A stretch of 64,000 nt of DNA, taken from NCBI GenBank assembly GCA_022559845.1, contig CM040123.1, positions 300,750,642 to 300,814,641 of the forward strand, read 5' to 3'. Shown here one piece after another: positions 1 through 9,884 of this stretch. The notes beneath the pieces were generated by a model. That model saw only the letters and a program-made list of their open reading frames with translations. It searched no databases and had not been told where the DNA came from. This DNA is from Amorphophallus konjac (lineage: Eukaryota; Streptophyta; Magnoliopsida; Alismatales; Araceae). Positions within the stretch are counted from its first letter, which is position 1; each line of letters begins with the position of its first letter. The translations under genes were made by a program, and so were the position numbers.

Positions 1-1950
1 GTGGGCTTCCTCTGTAGTCGTCTGACCGGCCCGGTGCCTGTTTGGAAGATTGAACTGGGCCGCCGAAGAGGGAATTTGTTGGTCATACCCAAAATTCCGA
101 CTGAAGCGGAAAGGATAATACGGCTCCAGCCACAGCAAGCCGCTCTTTCTAAAAACAAGAACACTCGGGCGGATAGACAATGCCCAATCAACCAGTTCCG
201 GTTCCAGGATGGGCCTTGTGCTCTTGCGCCCAGTCAACTCATGAATGAACTCCTCTGTCTCAAACAATCGGCAGTGCCGCATCCTGTTTACCAGAGGACT
301 AGAGCTGGCAGCCAAGCTCCAGAAATGAAGAACTCCCGGGGAATCTACTGGAACTGTAGTCAACTTCCCCCTGATGGCAAAAAGTTGATCCGCCAGTGAG
401 GATGCTTCAGCACTGGCAAATTCAATCATCCGCGGCAGCGGGCGATCTGACTGCATTGACCGGGGAGCCGCTTCCGGGAATAGGGTACAGACCCAAGCAT
501 TAAAGAAGTGGAGGGGACCAACTATCCTCGAATTCCGGGGAATACGTGATTTGTGCAAATCCCCCAACATTTTGTATATGAGGCATAAAGCCACGGGGCA
601 CAGGGACAGCTTCGTCCCCCAAGCCATCAAACAGGCGGGGTAAATCGCCTCCGGCCTAATCACCGTCTCGTCCCCTTGGGGAAGGGCGAATGAACAAAGC
701 CAATATGTTAAATACGCAGCACAATGTGTGACTGCGTCAACTCCTGTGGGGTTCGGGCCGGCCTGCCTCTCTCTCCCTGCGACAGCTGGATACGTTGCTT
801 GGCGCCGGGCCCTCTTCTTCCGCGCCACTGCTGTCGGAACTACCGTGGGAAAGTCTTCATATTGCTGCTCCCCACCAAAGAAATACTGAAGCCACGTGCC
901 CATCCGCACGCGTCTCTTCTCACCCGGCTTTCGCGCCTCCCGCGAGTCCAGCGTCAGGCGCAGCAAGGTGCGGTACGCCTTCATCAGATAACGATAGGCG
1001 AAGCCCGTAAAATATCTACCTTCGCCGTTCGTCTGATCCTTTAGCCAGTCTGGGAAGCAAACTTCTTCATACGGCTCTCCGTCTATCGGTAGGCCGCTCA
1101 GCTGAGAGAGGCTCCATAAATCCAATGAAGTCTCACCTTCCGCTGTGTAGAAGGTGTTGTACTCTGGGCAAAAGACTTCGATCATCCCACAACATAGACC
1201 TCGGGAGATCGGATATCTATACCGCGAAGCATATATGCTTTCGTAGACCCCGGCATGTACCAGAATGGGAGCATACTGTCGCAGCACAAAATCTGTGAAT
1301 TCAACTGCTCCTGGTCTGAACGCATGAGCATCAGTGGCTTTGAGCTCTCCAAACCACCCCACTGAAATCTGATGCTTGAATCGGACCGCCAAGCAGTCCA
1401 AAAGAAAAGGCTCGTCCCGGTATCCCCAATGCAGCGGGCCGAGGAATAAACCATATACAGGCTTCTCCCTGTCAACACGGCCAGCAGTTTCGTTCCAGCG
1501 AGCTGGTGTGTACTGTGGTGCTCTCGTCAGCATCCCGGCCTCCGGAGACAGTTCCTGCACCCCTAGCACTGCTCCCCACTTCCTGGGCTCACCCGGGATG
1601 TACATGGGCGTACCGCAGATGACAGATTCGGCCAAGCTGTCTCGCTCCGCCAGCAGGGCCCCTTCAGCTCGGCGAACTAGGATGAAGTCACGCTTCCCAC
1701 GAAGGTTGAAGCGCTCGAGAAAGGCCATCAGATGTTTATCTTTGGGATGATCCCGTCGGATGTCGTCCCTTCGATCATACTTAAACTGGTTGCCGTCTAG
1801 AATGAACAAGCGACTGGTGTCAACTGTGTCGGTCTCTGAGTCCGAAGATTCGGCCACTGCAGCTATATGTCTCAGCCCCCGCTCAAGGGAATGGACGTTC
1901 CCCCAGGTCACAGCAACCCGGGATGCGGAAGAAGAAGATCCAAATGCCAT
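1..1950 (-). CDS. Antisense PMD-like gene of element A, exon 1 (partial, intact)
   Basis: A reading frame starts at ATG 1950-1948 and stays open for 650 codons to the left edge, where it is cut by the window. It matches the antisense gene of D (42033 downwards) along its whole length. Around 1120-1080 it carries LSQLSGLPIDGE after a CPEYNTFYTAEGE stretch. This resembles the plant mobile domain (aminotransferase-like, PF10536) core, where an acidic GE is followed by a LGLPxDG motif. PMD relatives are known from plant Ty3/Gypsy and Mutator-like elements; their molecular function is unknown. D has a 1-base deletion near its 40484 that breaks this frame, while A keeps it. The sequence is not retroviral Env. 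The domain call is by motif only. Confidence 0.72.
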   Translation of the reverse strand, partial: MAFGSSSSASRVAVTWGNVHSLERGLRHIAAVAESSDSETDTVDTSRLFILDGNQFKYDRRDDIRRDHPKDKHLMAFLERFNLRGKRDFILVRRAEGALLAERDSLAESVICGTPMYIPGEPRKWGAVLGVQELSPEAGMLTRAPQYTPARWNETAGRVDREKPVYGLFLGPLHWGYRDEPFLLDCLAVRFKHQISVGWFGELKATDAHAFRPGAVEFTDFVLRQYAPILVHAGVYESIYASRYRYPISRGLCCGMIEVFCPEYNTFYTAEGETSLDLWSLSQLSGLPIDGEPYEEVCFPDWLKDQTNGEGRYFTGFAYRYLMKAYRTLLRLTLDSREARKPGEKRRVRMGTWLQYFFGGEQQYEDFPTVVPTAVARKKRARRQATYPAVAGRERQAGPNPTGVDAVTHCAAYLTYWLCSFALPQGDETVIRPEAIYPACLMAWGTKLSLCPVALCLIYKMLGDLHKSRIPRNSRIVGPLHFFNAWVCTLFPEAAPRSMQSDRPLPRMIEFASAEASSLADQLFAIRGKLTTVPVDSPGVLHFWSLAASSSPLVNRMRHCRLFETEEFIHELTGRKSTRPILEPELVDWALSIRPSVLVFRKSGLLWLEPYYPFRFSRNFGYDQQIPSSAAQFNLPNRHRAGQTTTEEAH

Positions 1951-2371
1951 ACTATCTACAAACCAACAAACAAAGGTCAGAAATCAGTTGATCAAAACGA
2001 CATTTCTGACAAAATTTCGGCAGCACCTCCTCAGCTCGAGGGATTGCCAAAGAAGAAACGGAAGCCGTCCACAGAGGGAGCAGCCCCTAAAAGCAGCCAT
2101 AGGCATTAAGCCAAGGCCAAATGGGACACCTGAGGGATCTAGCTCCGAGGACAAGTCCTACAAAGAGCCTCCCGGGGCCCGAAGAATGGGTTCAAAACCC
2201 GAAGCAATAAACCACTCAACTCACCTACTCACAGGCGAAAATCGCCCGAGCTCAGAGCTCACTCGGCGCCGCGGGAGGGAGAGAATGGAAGAGAGAGAAA
2301 ATTTCGTCAAATGAAGGACTGTGAAGAAAAAAGGAAGAAGAAATGGACTTATAGGGGGGGGCTCCACGGTC
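1951..2371 (-). promoter_or_regulatory. Antisense gene promoter and 5'UTR with probable intron (A)
   Basis: Read on the minus strand, a TATA box (CCTATAAG, about 2348-2355) lies about 400 bases upstream of the ATG. A donor TAG|GTGAGT (G at 2224) and an acceptor TTTGTAG (ending at 1956), six bases before the ATG, bound a possible 269-base 5'UTR intron. The same arrangement recurs in D (42039-42321). The TATA box and splice sites are seen directly; their use is inferred. Confidence 0.55.
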
Positions 2372-2538
2372 GTTAAAACGGCGCGCCCCGGGGCGCGCCG
2401 TTTTAACTGTTTGGCGCGCCGTTTTAAGGAATTCTGGCGTGCCGTTTTAACCCTTTAAGGCCGCGCCGTTTTAATAAGCTCATTTGCGCGCCGTTTTAAC
2501 GGCCGCGCCGTTTTAACGGCCGCGCCGTTTCAACACGG
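2372..2538. repeat. GGCGCGCC/GTTTTAA cluster upstream of antisense TATA (A)
   Basis: Seven or more copies of GGCGCGCCGTTTTAA-like units, spaced 15-30 bases, occupy this interval. On the minus strand they read TTAAAACGGCGCGCC and lie just upstream of the antisense TATA box. The same module stands upstream of the TATA box inside each LTR of the family. A promoter role is inferred from position. Confidence 0.7.
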
Positions 2539-2666
2539 CCGAACAAGTTTCCCGCCTCGTCCGACTGGCATCCGGAGCCAGAATTGAGTGCCGTTCGAGC
2601 TCTCGTCATCACACGAAGCTCATCCGTAGGCACTGCTGCACTCCTGCCTCGTTTGCACCACCCACG

Positions 2667-2679
2667 TCTGGGGGGCATT
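2667..2679 (+). other. Polypurine tract of element A
   Basis: TCTGGGGGGCATT directly abuts the LTR start TGTTGGCACTC. The same string precedes the 3' LTR of D at 42780-42792. This position and G-rich core fit the plus-strand primer of LTR retrotransposons. Confidence 0.75.
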
Positions 2680-3384
2680 TGTTGGCACTCAAAATATGAT
2701 CCCTGGCGACCAAGCCGCAAAGACAAATGATACGGCCCACTGAAGCACAGAAGCCGATGAAAATCAACTTATCGAGGGTCCCTCGAGCTGACGAAGCCCC
2801 AAGCCACCTTGAAGGGAACACCGGGGACCTCACCTCAGGAGAGTCAAAGTCAACCCGCAACCAACCGGCGGTGCGATCAAGCCTGCCCAATGATCCGGCA
2901 TCGACTCTGTCATGCCGCTACCCCACATCCGACGTCCGATCAAGGACGACGGTCTACCTTATGATTCTCCGAAAGAGGAAGAATGCCCTCGGCCATCCAC
3001 AACAAGGGGCCGGAGGTTCTGTCAGCAAGAAGATCCCGATCACCGACACGGGTTCGGCTTCTCGCCCTAGTGAGGCCATTAGCGGCCGATGGATCGCCGT
3101 TCACGGCGGAATTACCCAGGATGCAATGCCATCCTGCAAGGAAGCTTCGGACACAGGTCCGTCTTGATGAGAGGCACCAATCACAGTGCCGAAAGTCGTA
3201 CCGACGGGACACCCGTGTGTCCGGACCGGAAGCACACGAAGTTCTGATCAAGGCCGTTCGTCACGTCAAGAGCTTCGTCAACACTCCGTCAAGGCTCCCC
3301 GAGAGCCAGGGCGAGAGGAACAGTCCACTGGAGTCTCCGGAAGCATCCCCGGACCCATCGGCCTAGCCGTGCCTGGAGAACGGG

Positions 3385-3541
3385 TTAAAACGGCGCCCCT
3401 TAATACGGCGCCGTCGAACCGGCGCGCAAAAGCCAGAAGGGGCCTTTCCCCGGCGCCGTTAAAACGGCGCGCAAAAAGCCAAGGGGGCTGCTCCCCGGCG
3501 CCCTCAACCCGGCGCGCCTTTCTCCACCGCGCCGGATTAAC
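3385..3541 (+). repeat. TTAAAACGGCGC promoter cluster in LTR A
   Basis: About three 50-55-base units of the form TTAAAACGGCGCGC...CCCCGGCGCCG lie immediately upstream of the TATA box. Orientation relative to transcription is the same as in the antisense promoter cluster at 2372-2538. Confidence 0.7.
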
Positions 3542-3543
3542 CA

Positions 3544-3563
3544 CATGCCATATATATGGCATG
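3544..3563 (+). promoter_or_regulatory. Palindromic TATA box of LTR A
   Basis: CATGCCATATATATGGCATG is a perfect 20-base palindrome containing the TATA sequence. It sits at the junction of the GC cluster and the GA-rich leader, where a U3 TATA box is expected. The arms differ from those in C (AGGCT...AGCCT) but stay palindromic. Confidence 0.65.
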
Positions 3564-4865
3564 CCTGGAGGGGGATCCAAAAGAGAGGCCAACAGAAAAA
3601 GCAGAGGGAAGAGAAAAAAAAAGAGAGATCCGATCGGGAGAGGAGGCGGATTTTTTTTTTTTAAAAAAAAGGGAGAAACTCAATAGAAAGAAAGAGAGCC
3701 AATCGTCCGAGAGGGAGAAGTCTTGGGGGAGAAGAAAGGGTTTCCGCTGAGGGCCGCCCCGACCCTTCCCGGTCTGTTCGCTCGAAGCCCTCCGCAGTCG
3801 GAGAAGAGGAGTTAGTTCCGATACTCTGCTTTGGAGAAGAAGTTTAGGTGGGTTTCGTGATTTGCTTCCGACGATTCTCTCCGGTTTTTTTTTTTATCTT
3901 CTGATGCAATGTAAATGGAGCGGGCAGGGCAATGATACGAGCCCTTTCCTCCTTCATCATTTATTTCCTCCCTTTTTTTTTCCTCGGAAAGCCCCTGCGC
4001 GGGTATGACGCCGTAGCATCCTGGGCGATGATATGAGCCCACGATGCCCTGTTTCTTCTAACTTTATTTACCCGTCTTATTTCCGGCTTGAATGCCGACT
4101 GTGAGATGCGGACCATTTGTAATGAACCCTTTGGGCATTTGCCCTTTCTATATCTGAATAAAATCACCAGTGTCTATCTGCATATTCGAGGAGTCGTTGC
4201 CATATACTGGATCGAGGTTTCTTTCCGCGGTTTCTCTGATGCACACGCCCTGATGATTCCAAGGGCAACAGTGATATCACCCTCTCCCCAAGGGTTTTCT
4301 TCTCGCATCTATTTTTATTCCGTGGAGGGTCATTGGCCAGAGGAAGGCACCTCGATGCTCCTCTGGTCAGAACCACGGGACCTTCTCCCATCGCTCTCCT
4401 TCTGTTCCCAGTCATGAATGGAGGGGGATGGGGGTATCCCCATAATAAAAACGCAATGCCTGTAGGTATTATTATCTTTCTGTTCGTTATTCCGAGCGCT
4501 CAATGGCATGCCCTCCCCCGGTTGTGGAAAGCCACAAGCCAACAAGCTACTGTCTATGCTGACAGGCTAACCCCGATATCAACATAATCCCCCTTGCTAA
4601 CTAGTCAACCGGCGGGTTTATTACGCGCATAGGCCAATTAACTCCCTTCTACCGAATGCATCCTGTCTTGTCTTATTCATGACGATTTTCTCGAAGAATT
4701 TGTCCGACGGGGAGAGGGGACATTCCCCCATGAATCACCAGGGGATCACGGGGTCATACCCCTTCGTGGTATGTATCCTCATGGTCCGTTCGGTGAATAT
4801 AAACAGGGGCTTTGGCCCAACAATAAATCCACTATCCTCAATGGCATTGTGGTGGCCACGGGTTG

Positions 4866-5062
4866 GAAACCTCTCACAGGCTAGTCCTCAAGGGCTTCTC
4901 CTCCCTATTGGCTGTCCCTTCCGATCATGATTTGGCTATGAGTCGAGTGCCCCTCGTAGGCTAGCCCTCGGGGTTTACCTTCTCTTATTGGTCACTTCGT
5001 CTGATCACCTTTCAACCCACGGAATGATGGTGCCCCTCGTAGGCTAGCCCTCGGGGTTTCCT
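4866..5062 (+). repeat. Short sub-repeats in LTR A
   Basis: The unit GTGCCCCTCGTAGGCTAGCC plus CTCGGGG recurs at an 80-85-base period (about 4947 and 5030), with a degenerate copy near 4877. Each is followed by a pyrimidine-rich stretch. The same series appears in every LTR of the family (about 11940-12125, 22675-22860 and 44990-45175). Function unknown. Confidence 0.6.
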
Positions 5063-5373
5063 ATCCGTTCGGGTCTGCCGGCCGCCGTGCGCCACCCGGC
5101 TTTTAGGGGTGTACTCCGCCACGTGAGTACTCCCTGTGTCTCCCCGACAATCCTTTGGGATGGGGAGATGCTGCCGAAATTTCGGCTCGAACGAGTTAAG
5201 CTCGGAACAATCGCCTCACGCGAGCCCATGACTCGGCACCGATTCCGATGAATAATCAACTTAATAAAATTCTCAAAACCATCCAAAATCTTAATAAATC
5301 TATGAATAAACCAACGAGGCCCCTGCCTCCTTGAAATCGGGCTAATTCAGCGCGTTCATGCGCGATCACGCTT

Positions 5374-5585
5374 TAAAACGGCGCGCCCTTCCCGGCGCGG
5401 TCTTCCCGGCGCGGCCTTCCCGGCGCGCCCTTTCCGGCGCGCCCTATCCGGCGCGCCCTTTCCGGCGCGCCCTTCCCGGCGCGCCCCAGCTCCCCACGCC
5501 GTTTTAACGGCCTGCCCCTTTACCTACGGTTATGGCGCCGTTTTAAGCTTTTTACCTACGTTTCAGGGCGCTGTTTCAAGCGTTT
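5374..5585 (+). repeat. Second GGCGCGCC array inside LTR A
   Basis: TTTAAAACGGCGCGCC opens a run of seven or eight 15-base units (CCGGCGCGCCCTTTC variants), then GCCGTTTTAA copies with opposite polarity. Counterparts lie at 12495-12665, 23214-23400 and 45530-45710. It lies about 1.8 kb downstream of the TATA box, so it is not a core promoter. Confidence 0.7.
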
Positions 5586-6031
5586 TGATCCCTGTCTTCG
5601 CATGCATTGCACCGGTTTCGTTCCGAATCATGTCGTCGCATCATTCTAACCCCTTTCCCACTTATGGGATGATTTCTTATGCTAATCACAGAGGGGTGCA
5701 AGTCCTTCAACTAATAATCATCATGTAGTTCCCTTTTCCGGCTTCGACAGCCCGATATCTCGGCAATTAATCAAAGGTGTTCCCTCCTCGTGGGGGATGT
5801 AATTAACGCCATAGCCTTTATGGTATGGCGGACTGCTGGTCCCGACCGAACCTCACATTCGCCCTACATGGGTCAGGATGAGCGCATCATAAATCGTCAC
5901 GCATGTGACTGGCACGCCCGCGTCGTCAATCAGTCAGTTGACTACAAGTCAGTCAATTGGTCGATCGACCCGCGAAATAAATGAATGAAAAATACCAACG
6001 AAAAGGAGCGAAGGAAAAGACGGTCGAAACA

Positions 6032-6535
6032 GGGAGATGGCTCGAAAGGCTCACTAGGGATCACCGCTGGGTCCCTATATGCAACTAGATCCGATACATT
6101 GAAAGTTGAGCTTATACCATATTCATCTGGTAGGTCTACAACATACGCATTGGCTCCAATGCGTTTCAACACTCTAAATGGACCGGCTCTGCGAGCTTGT
6201 AATTTCTTTACGGTTCTAGAGGGAAACCGTTCAGGTCTTACCCTGATCATGACATATTCACCCTCTTGGAACTCATGGTGGTGTCTATGGGCATCGGCTC
6301 GCTCCTTATACCGTGCATTGCTGGCCTCAATGTCACGACAGATGTCGTCATGCAAACTCCTAACATGCCTAGCAAAAGATTCGGTAGACTCGGACACTCG
6401 TGCATGAATGGGCATGGGGACAAGATCCACTGGCTTCCTAGGCCTACAACCTGTGACAATCTTGAATGGACTCATACCGATAGACCTGTTGACCGAGTCA
6501 TTATATGCAAATTCTGCTAGTGGTAGTATGAGATC
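6032..6535 (-). pseudogene. B integrase C-terminal tail, truncated by element A
   Basis: In the same frame as the core: SPFKIVTGCRPRKPVDL, then a GPY/F-type module (EGEYVMIRVRPERFP, KLQARRAGPFRVLKRIG, NAYVVDLPDEYGISSTFNV) and SDLVAYRDPAVIPSEP. The B sequence stops at 6032 and any further residues are read from A's LTR. The tail is related, at perhaps half of positions by eye, to the tail in element E, so B and E belong to neighbouring chromovirus families. Confidence 0.85.
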
Positions 6536-7687
6536 CTAATCCCCTACACGGTCCCTGACAAGACACCTCAAAAGGTCACCCAGACTCCTATTGACCACCT
6601 CGATCTGACCATCTATCTGGAGATGATATGCAGTGGAAAACTTGAGGTGAGTACCCAACATATGCCACAGTGTCTTCCAAAAATAACTGGTGAACCTAAC
6701 ATCACGGTCAGACACTATGGTACGAGGCAACCTGAACTTGCACACCACATGAGTAAGGAATAGGCGGGCTACCTTCGAAGCATCTGAAGTCTTCGAGCAG
6801 GGAATGAAAAGGGCCATCTTCAAGAACCAGTCAACCACCACATAGACTGAGTCATGCTTCCTAGAGGTACGTGGAAATCCCAAGATAAAATCCATGCTAA
6901 CATCATGCCACGGAGCATCAAGTATGGGGAGAGGCGTATAAAGGCTCGAGCTTTGCTTCTTCATTTTGGCCATAGCACATGTACGGCACTGGGCCACAAT
7001 ATGAGCAACATCACGCTTCAAGCTCGGCCAATAAAATCTATGGTCAACAGCCTCGATAGTCTTGTTCCGACCAAAGTGGCCGGCTAGACCTCCGGCATGT
7101 AGTTCCCAGACTAAGAAGTCTCGAACCGAAGTTCGGGGAACACAAAGTCTGCCTCCTCGAAAGAGGTAACCCTCCTGAAGCACATAGTCATTAAGGTCTC
7201 TTGAGGGTCCGGGATGGGGAGTGGTATAAATCTGACCGAAGTCTGGACAGTCAATATAAGCCTCTCTCATCTTCTCTAACCCTATGACCTCGACACTCAT
7301 GGTGGTCAGCAAACAAGCACGCCGACTCAAGGCATCAGCCACTTTGTTCTCCAGTCCAGCCTTATGTTTAAGCACAAATGTGTACTGCTGGAGATACTCA
7401 ACCCATCGGCTGTGACGCGGATTAAGCTTCTTTTGGGAATGGAGGAACCTCAAAGCCACATGATTGGAGTACAAGATAAACTCTTGATGTAAAAGATAGT
7501 GCCTCCAATGCCTAAGAGCCTGAATAACTGCGTAGAATTCTTTATCATAAGTGGAGTATCGTAGTCTCGCATCATTCAGCTTCTCACTGAAGTATGCGAC
7601 CGGGTGGGCCTCCTGACTCAACACTCCTCCAATTCCTACACCTGACGCATCACAAGAGACCTCAAATACCTTCGAGAAATCTGGCAA
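6536..7687 (-). pseudogene. B RNase H and integrase core
   Basis: 383 open codons. RNase H starts with FEVSCDASGVGIGGVLSQ and ends near KVADALSRR. The integrase zinc-binding HHCC region follows (HAGGLAGHFG ... CRTCAMAK). The DDE core shows DVSMDFILGFP, IVSDRDVRF and a Glu in IDGQIEVVNRSLG. SDRDVRF and WFLKMALF look partly degenerate. The frame stops at TAG 6536, where the family has Trp in RVGDWDLIL. Confidence 0.87.
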
Positions 7688-8776
7688 TCAAAGGATCGGT
7701 GTCTGGGTCATGCGCTCCTTGATGTCCTTGAAGGCAGCAGCTGCGGCCTTCATCCATACAAACATGCTCTTCCGAATACAGTCCGTGATCGGGGCAGTGA
7801 CGGAGCTAAATCTGTAGATGAAATGATGATAGAACGTCGCGAGGCCGTGGAAGCTGCGGACATCATGGACTGTACGGGGTTCCGGCCACTCAATAATGGC
7901 CCGAACCTTCTCCGGATCAGCGGAGACCCCAGTACTAGACACAATAAAACCCAAGAAGGTAAGCTGAGGTGTCATGAAGGCACACTTCTGTGGGTTCGCA
8001 AACAACTACTCTCGCCTCAAAAGTAGACAGACCTACCGTAGATGGTCCAAGTGGTCCCCTTTAGAGCGACTATATATAAGGATATCATCAAAATACACAA
8101 CCACAAAGACTCCAATGAATGGTCGAAGGACCTGAGTCATGAGTCGTATAAAGGTGCTAGGGGCATTGGTCAACCCAAAGGGCATAACCAACCACTCATA
8201 TAGACCATCTTTGGTCTTAAATGTGGTCTTCCACTCATCACCTGGCCTAATCCTCACCTGGTGGTAGCCACTCTGAAGATTGATCTTCGAGAAGATAGTG
8301 GCACCGGCCATCATATCTAGCATATCATCTAGGCGGGGAGTAGGGAACTTGTACTTCACGGTGATTTTGTTGATGGCATGACTATCAATGCACATTCTCC
8401 ACGTGCCATCCTTCTTTGGGGCGAGTAATGCGGGAACAACACACGGACTCATGCTGTCCCGAACTGGCCCTCTCTACATCAACTCATCGACCTGCCGTTT
8501 TAGCTCGGCATGTTCCATGGGACTCATGCGATAATGAGGAAGATTGGGCAATGAGGAGCTCGGAATCAGGTCAATAGCATGCTGAATATCCCGCATAGGT
8601 GGGAGTCCCTCGGGAAGCTCCTCGGGAAAGATATCAGCGAACTCCTGCAGAATAGGAATGACATCGGGTGGGAGTTCACCCTCGAACTTTGGCTCCACCT
8701 CTCGGACCGTAGTAGCAAGCACAAGGCAGCCCCTACTAGCCTCCCGCTCCATTTCTCGGGAGCTAATCATCATCAA
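7688..8776 (-). pseudogene. B reverse transcriptase
   Basis: Ty3/Gypsy RT in a single frame. Visible are the HYRMSP entry region, [23 protein letters not shown] and [13 protein letters not shown], the catalytic YFDD (8084-8095) and LGFIVSSTGV. Three in-frame stops interrupt it: TAG near 8474 (probably Trp) and two TAGs between 8033 and 8005 in a stretch where the family has Gln (HLR[Q]VCLLLRRE[Q]LF). It ends with a TGA at 7688 where Arg is expected. Every change fits a C-to-T or G-to-A transition. Confidence 0.85.
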
Positions 8777-8786
8777 CCTCCTAGTC

Positions 8787-9362
8787 TAGGGCTCACCTGT
8801 GCCAGAGGTAACGGCCATAGCCCGGGCTGGGGATGGGGTACTACCCGGGGATGGAAGGCTCCGGAGTACTAGGGCCAGTAGGACCCCTAAATGGTGGGCT
8901 CTTGGGCTGAGTGGGGTGGAGGGTAATCCATTGGCTAGCATGGTCGAAGGTACAGGTGTTCGATCGGCCATGGAGTGTGGCATTCCGATCAAATAACCAC
9001 GGCCTACCAAGAATGATATTACCCACCTCCATGGGGAGGACATCACACTAGATCTCGTCACGGTAGGCATGGAACTGTAGTGGGACCAAACACCGCAGCC
9101 TGATCAGAATAGAGGTGGAATCCACCCATGATACTCGATAGGGGCAAGGATGGTCCATGGGAGTAAGACCAAGACGTGAGACTGCGCCCGTGGAGATTGC
9201 ATTGATGCAACTCCCACTATCGATAATCACCTTACACACATTCCCCCCTAGCCTACAGTATGTATGAAAGATGGTGGTCCGACGCCAGTCATCACTGGCC
9301 TGTGGCTGGGTGAGAATACACCTGACGACCCCTAAGTGGGTATCAACTGAATGCTGGGCATC
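8787..9362 (-). pseudogene. B aspartic protease region
   Basis: After the TAG at 9363 the frame reads a retropepsin-type domain: IIDSGSCINAIS (catalytic Asp near 9220) and, further on, IILGRPWLF, the usual C-terminal protease signature. Another TAG follows DEI at about 9048. Between roughly 8800 and 9000 the coding frame shifts by one, and a further TAG lies at 8784-8786. Non-functional. Confidence 0.8.
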
Positions 9363-9884
9363 CTAGCCATCACCTTCAATCTCAAAGAATTCATTAGCTA
9401 GCACCTGATTTGCTTCATAGCTGACTAACACAAGATCTGAGGAGGTGGTGTCCCTGGCCTGTGTGTCCCCAATGACAAGAGATTGATGAGTGGGACACTG
9501 GTTGGAGAAATGGCCAAACCCATTGCAGCGATAACACTGTTGCCGTGATCCACTAGGCTCCCCGATCAAAGGCCCTTTCCCCTTATCCTCCCGACGGATA
9601 GGAGGTATAGGCAACAAAGGAAGAGCAACGGGTGCGGGTGCCGGTGGACGGGCCATGGGTGCCGTGGGTTGGGGACGAGGAGGGATATCCCTCGGAGGTG
9701 GAGGGAGAAGCCTAGGAGCGAATGGCTCGGGACGAGCGGGCTCTGGAGATCCAGCCATGGGGGCTCTCGGATACGTGCCTAAAGAGCCACGGGGCTCGAC
9801 ACTACGAGGGGGAAAGGGGCCCAACCAATGGGTAGGCTCAAACTCGGCCTTGAATTGCTCCATTTCGAGAGCCACCTGATACGC
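9363..9884 (-). pseudogene. gag: B gag, C-terminal part with zinc knuckle
   Basis: The frame enters from the right edge of B, broken there by C's LTR, and runs to a stop at 9363. It is rich in proline, and near its end carries CYRCNGFGHFSNQC, a CX2CX4HX4C zinc knuckle (about 9492-9540) that binds genomic RNA in Gag. Downstream the same frame continues into protease after a TAG that probably replaced a Trp codon. The N-terminal Gag core must lie beyond C, outside the window. Confidence 0.85.

Larger units (their letters stand above)
1..6031 (+). mobile_element. Tat-lineage Ty3/Gypsy element A, 3' part only
   Basis: This is the right-hand end of a Tat-type LTR retrotransposon whose 5' part lies outside the window. 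It holds part of the antisense exon, that gene's promoter, a polypurine tract and the 3' LTR. Its order matches 40000-46399 of complete element D base for base in long stretches. The LTR ends in ...GAAACA at 6031, and the next five bases, GGGAG (6032-6036), should be the target duplication. To the right lies chromovirus B, which A interrupted inside the integrase C-terminus. The family assignment comes from elements C and D, where pol is visible. Confidence 0.9.
2680..6031 (+). repeat. 3' LTR of element A (Tat family)
   Basis: A 3352-base LTR with TG...CA ends (TGTTGGCACTC to GAAACA). It aligns along its length with the LTRs at 9885-13481, 20488-24123 and 42793-46399. In order it holds a GGCGCGCC cluster (3385-3541), a palindromic TATA box, a GA-rich untranslated leader (3575-3730) with a poly-T/poly-A patch near 3650-3668, short sub-repeats (4866-5062), a second GC cluster (5374-5585), and a terminal segment with a second PBS-like string TGGCACGCCCG at 5910-5920. 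No long ORF in it is conserved between copies. Confidence 0.93.
6032..9884 (-). mobile_element. Decayed chromovirus-like Ty3/Gypsy fragment B
   Basis: An internal fragment of a Ty3/Gypsy element in reverse orientation, reading Gag zinc knuckle, protease, RT, RNase H, integrase from right to left. It lacks LTRs here because A (at 6032) and C (at 9884) inserted into it. Its single RNase H and RT style (YFDD) differ from the Tat elements around it. Almost all lesions are in-frame stops, with one frame change between about 8800 and 9000. Clade is inferred: a chromovirus, possibly CRM-like, but no chromodomain is visible because that end is missing. Confidence 0.88.

Noticed and set aside
1182..1478. 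98-codon minus-strand ORF
   Set aside because: It is an alternate frame of the 650-codon antisense exon; the same shadow occurs in D at 41265-41576.
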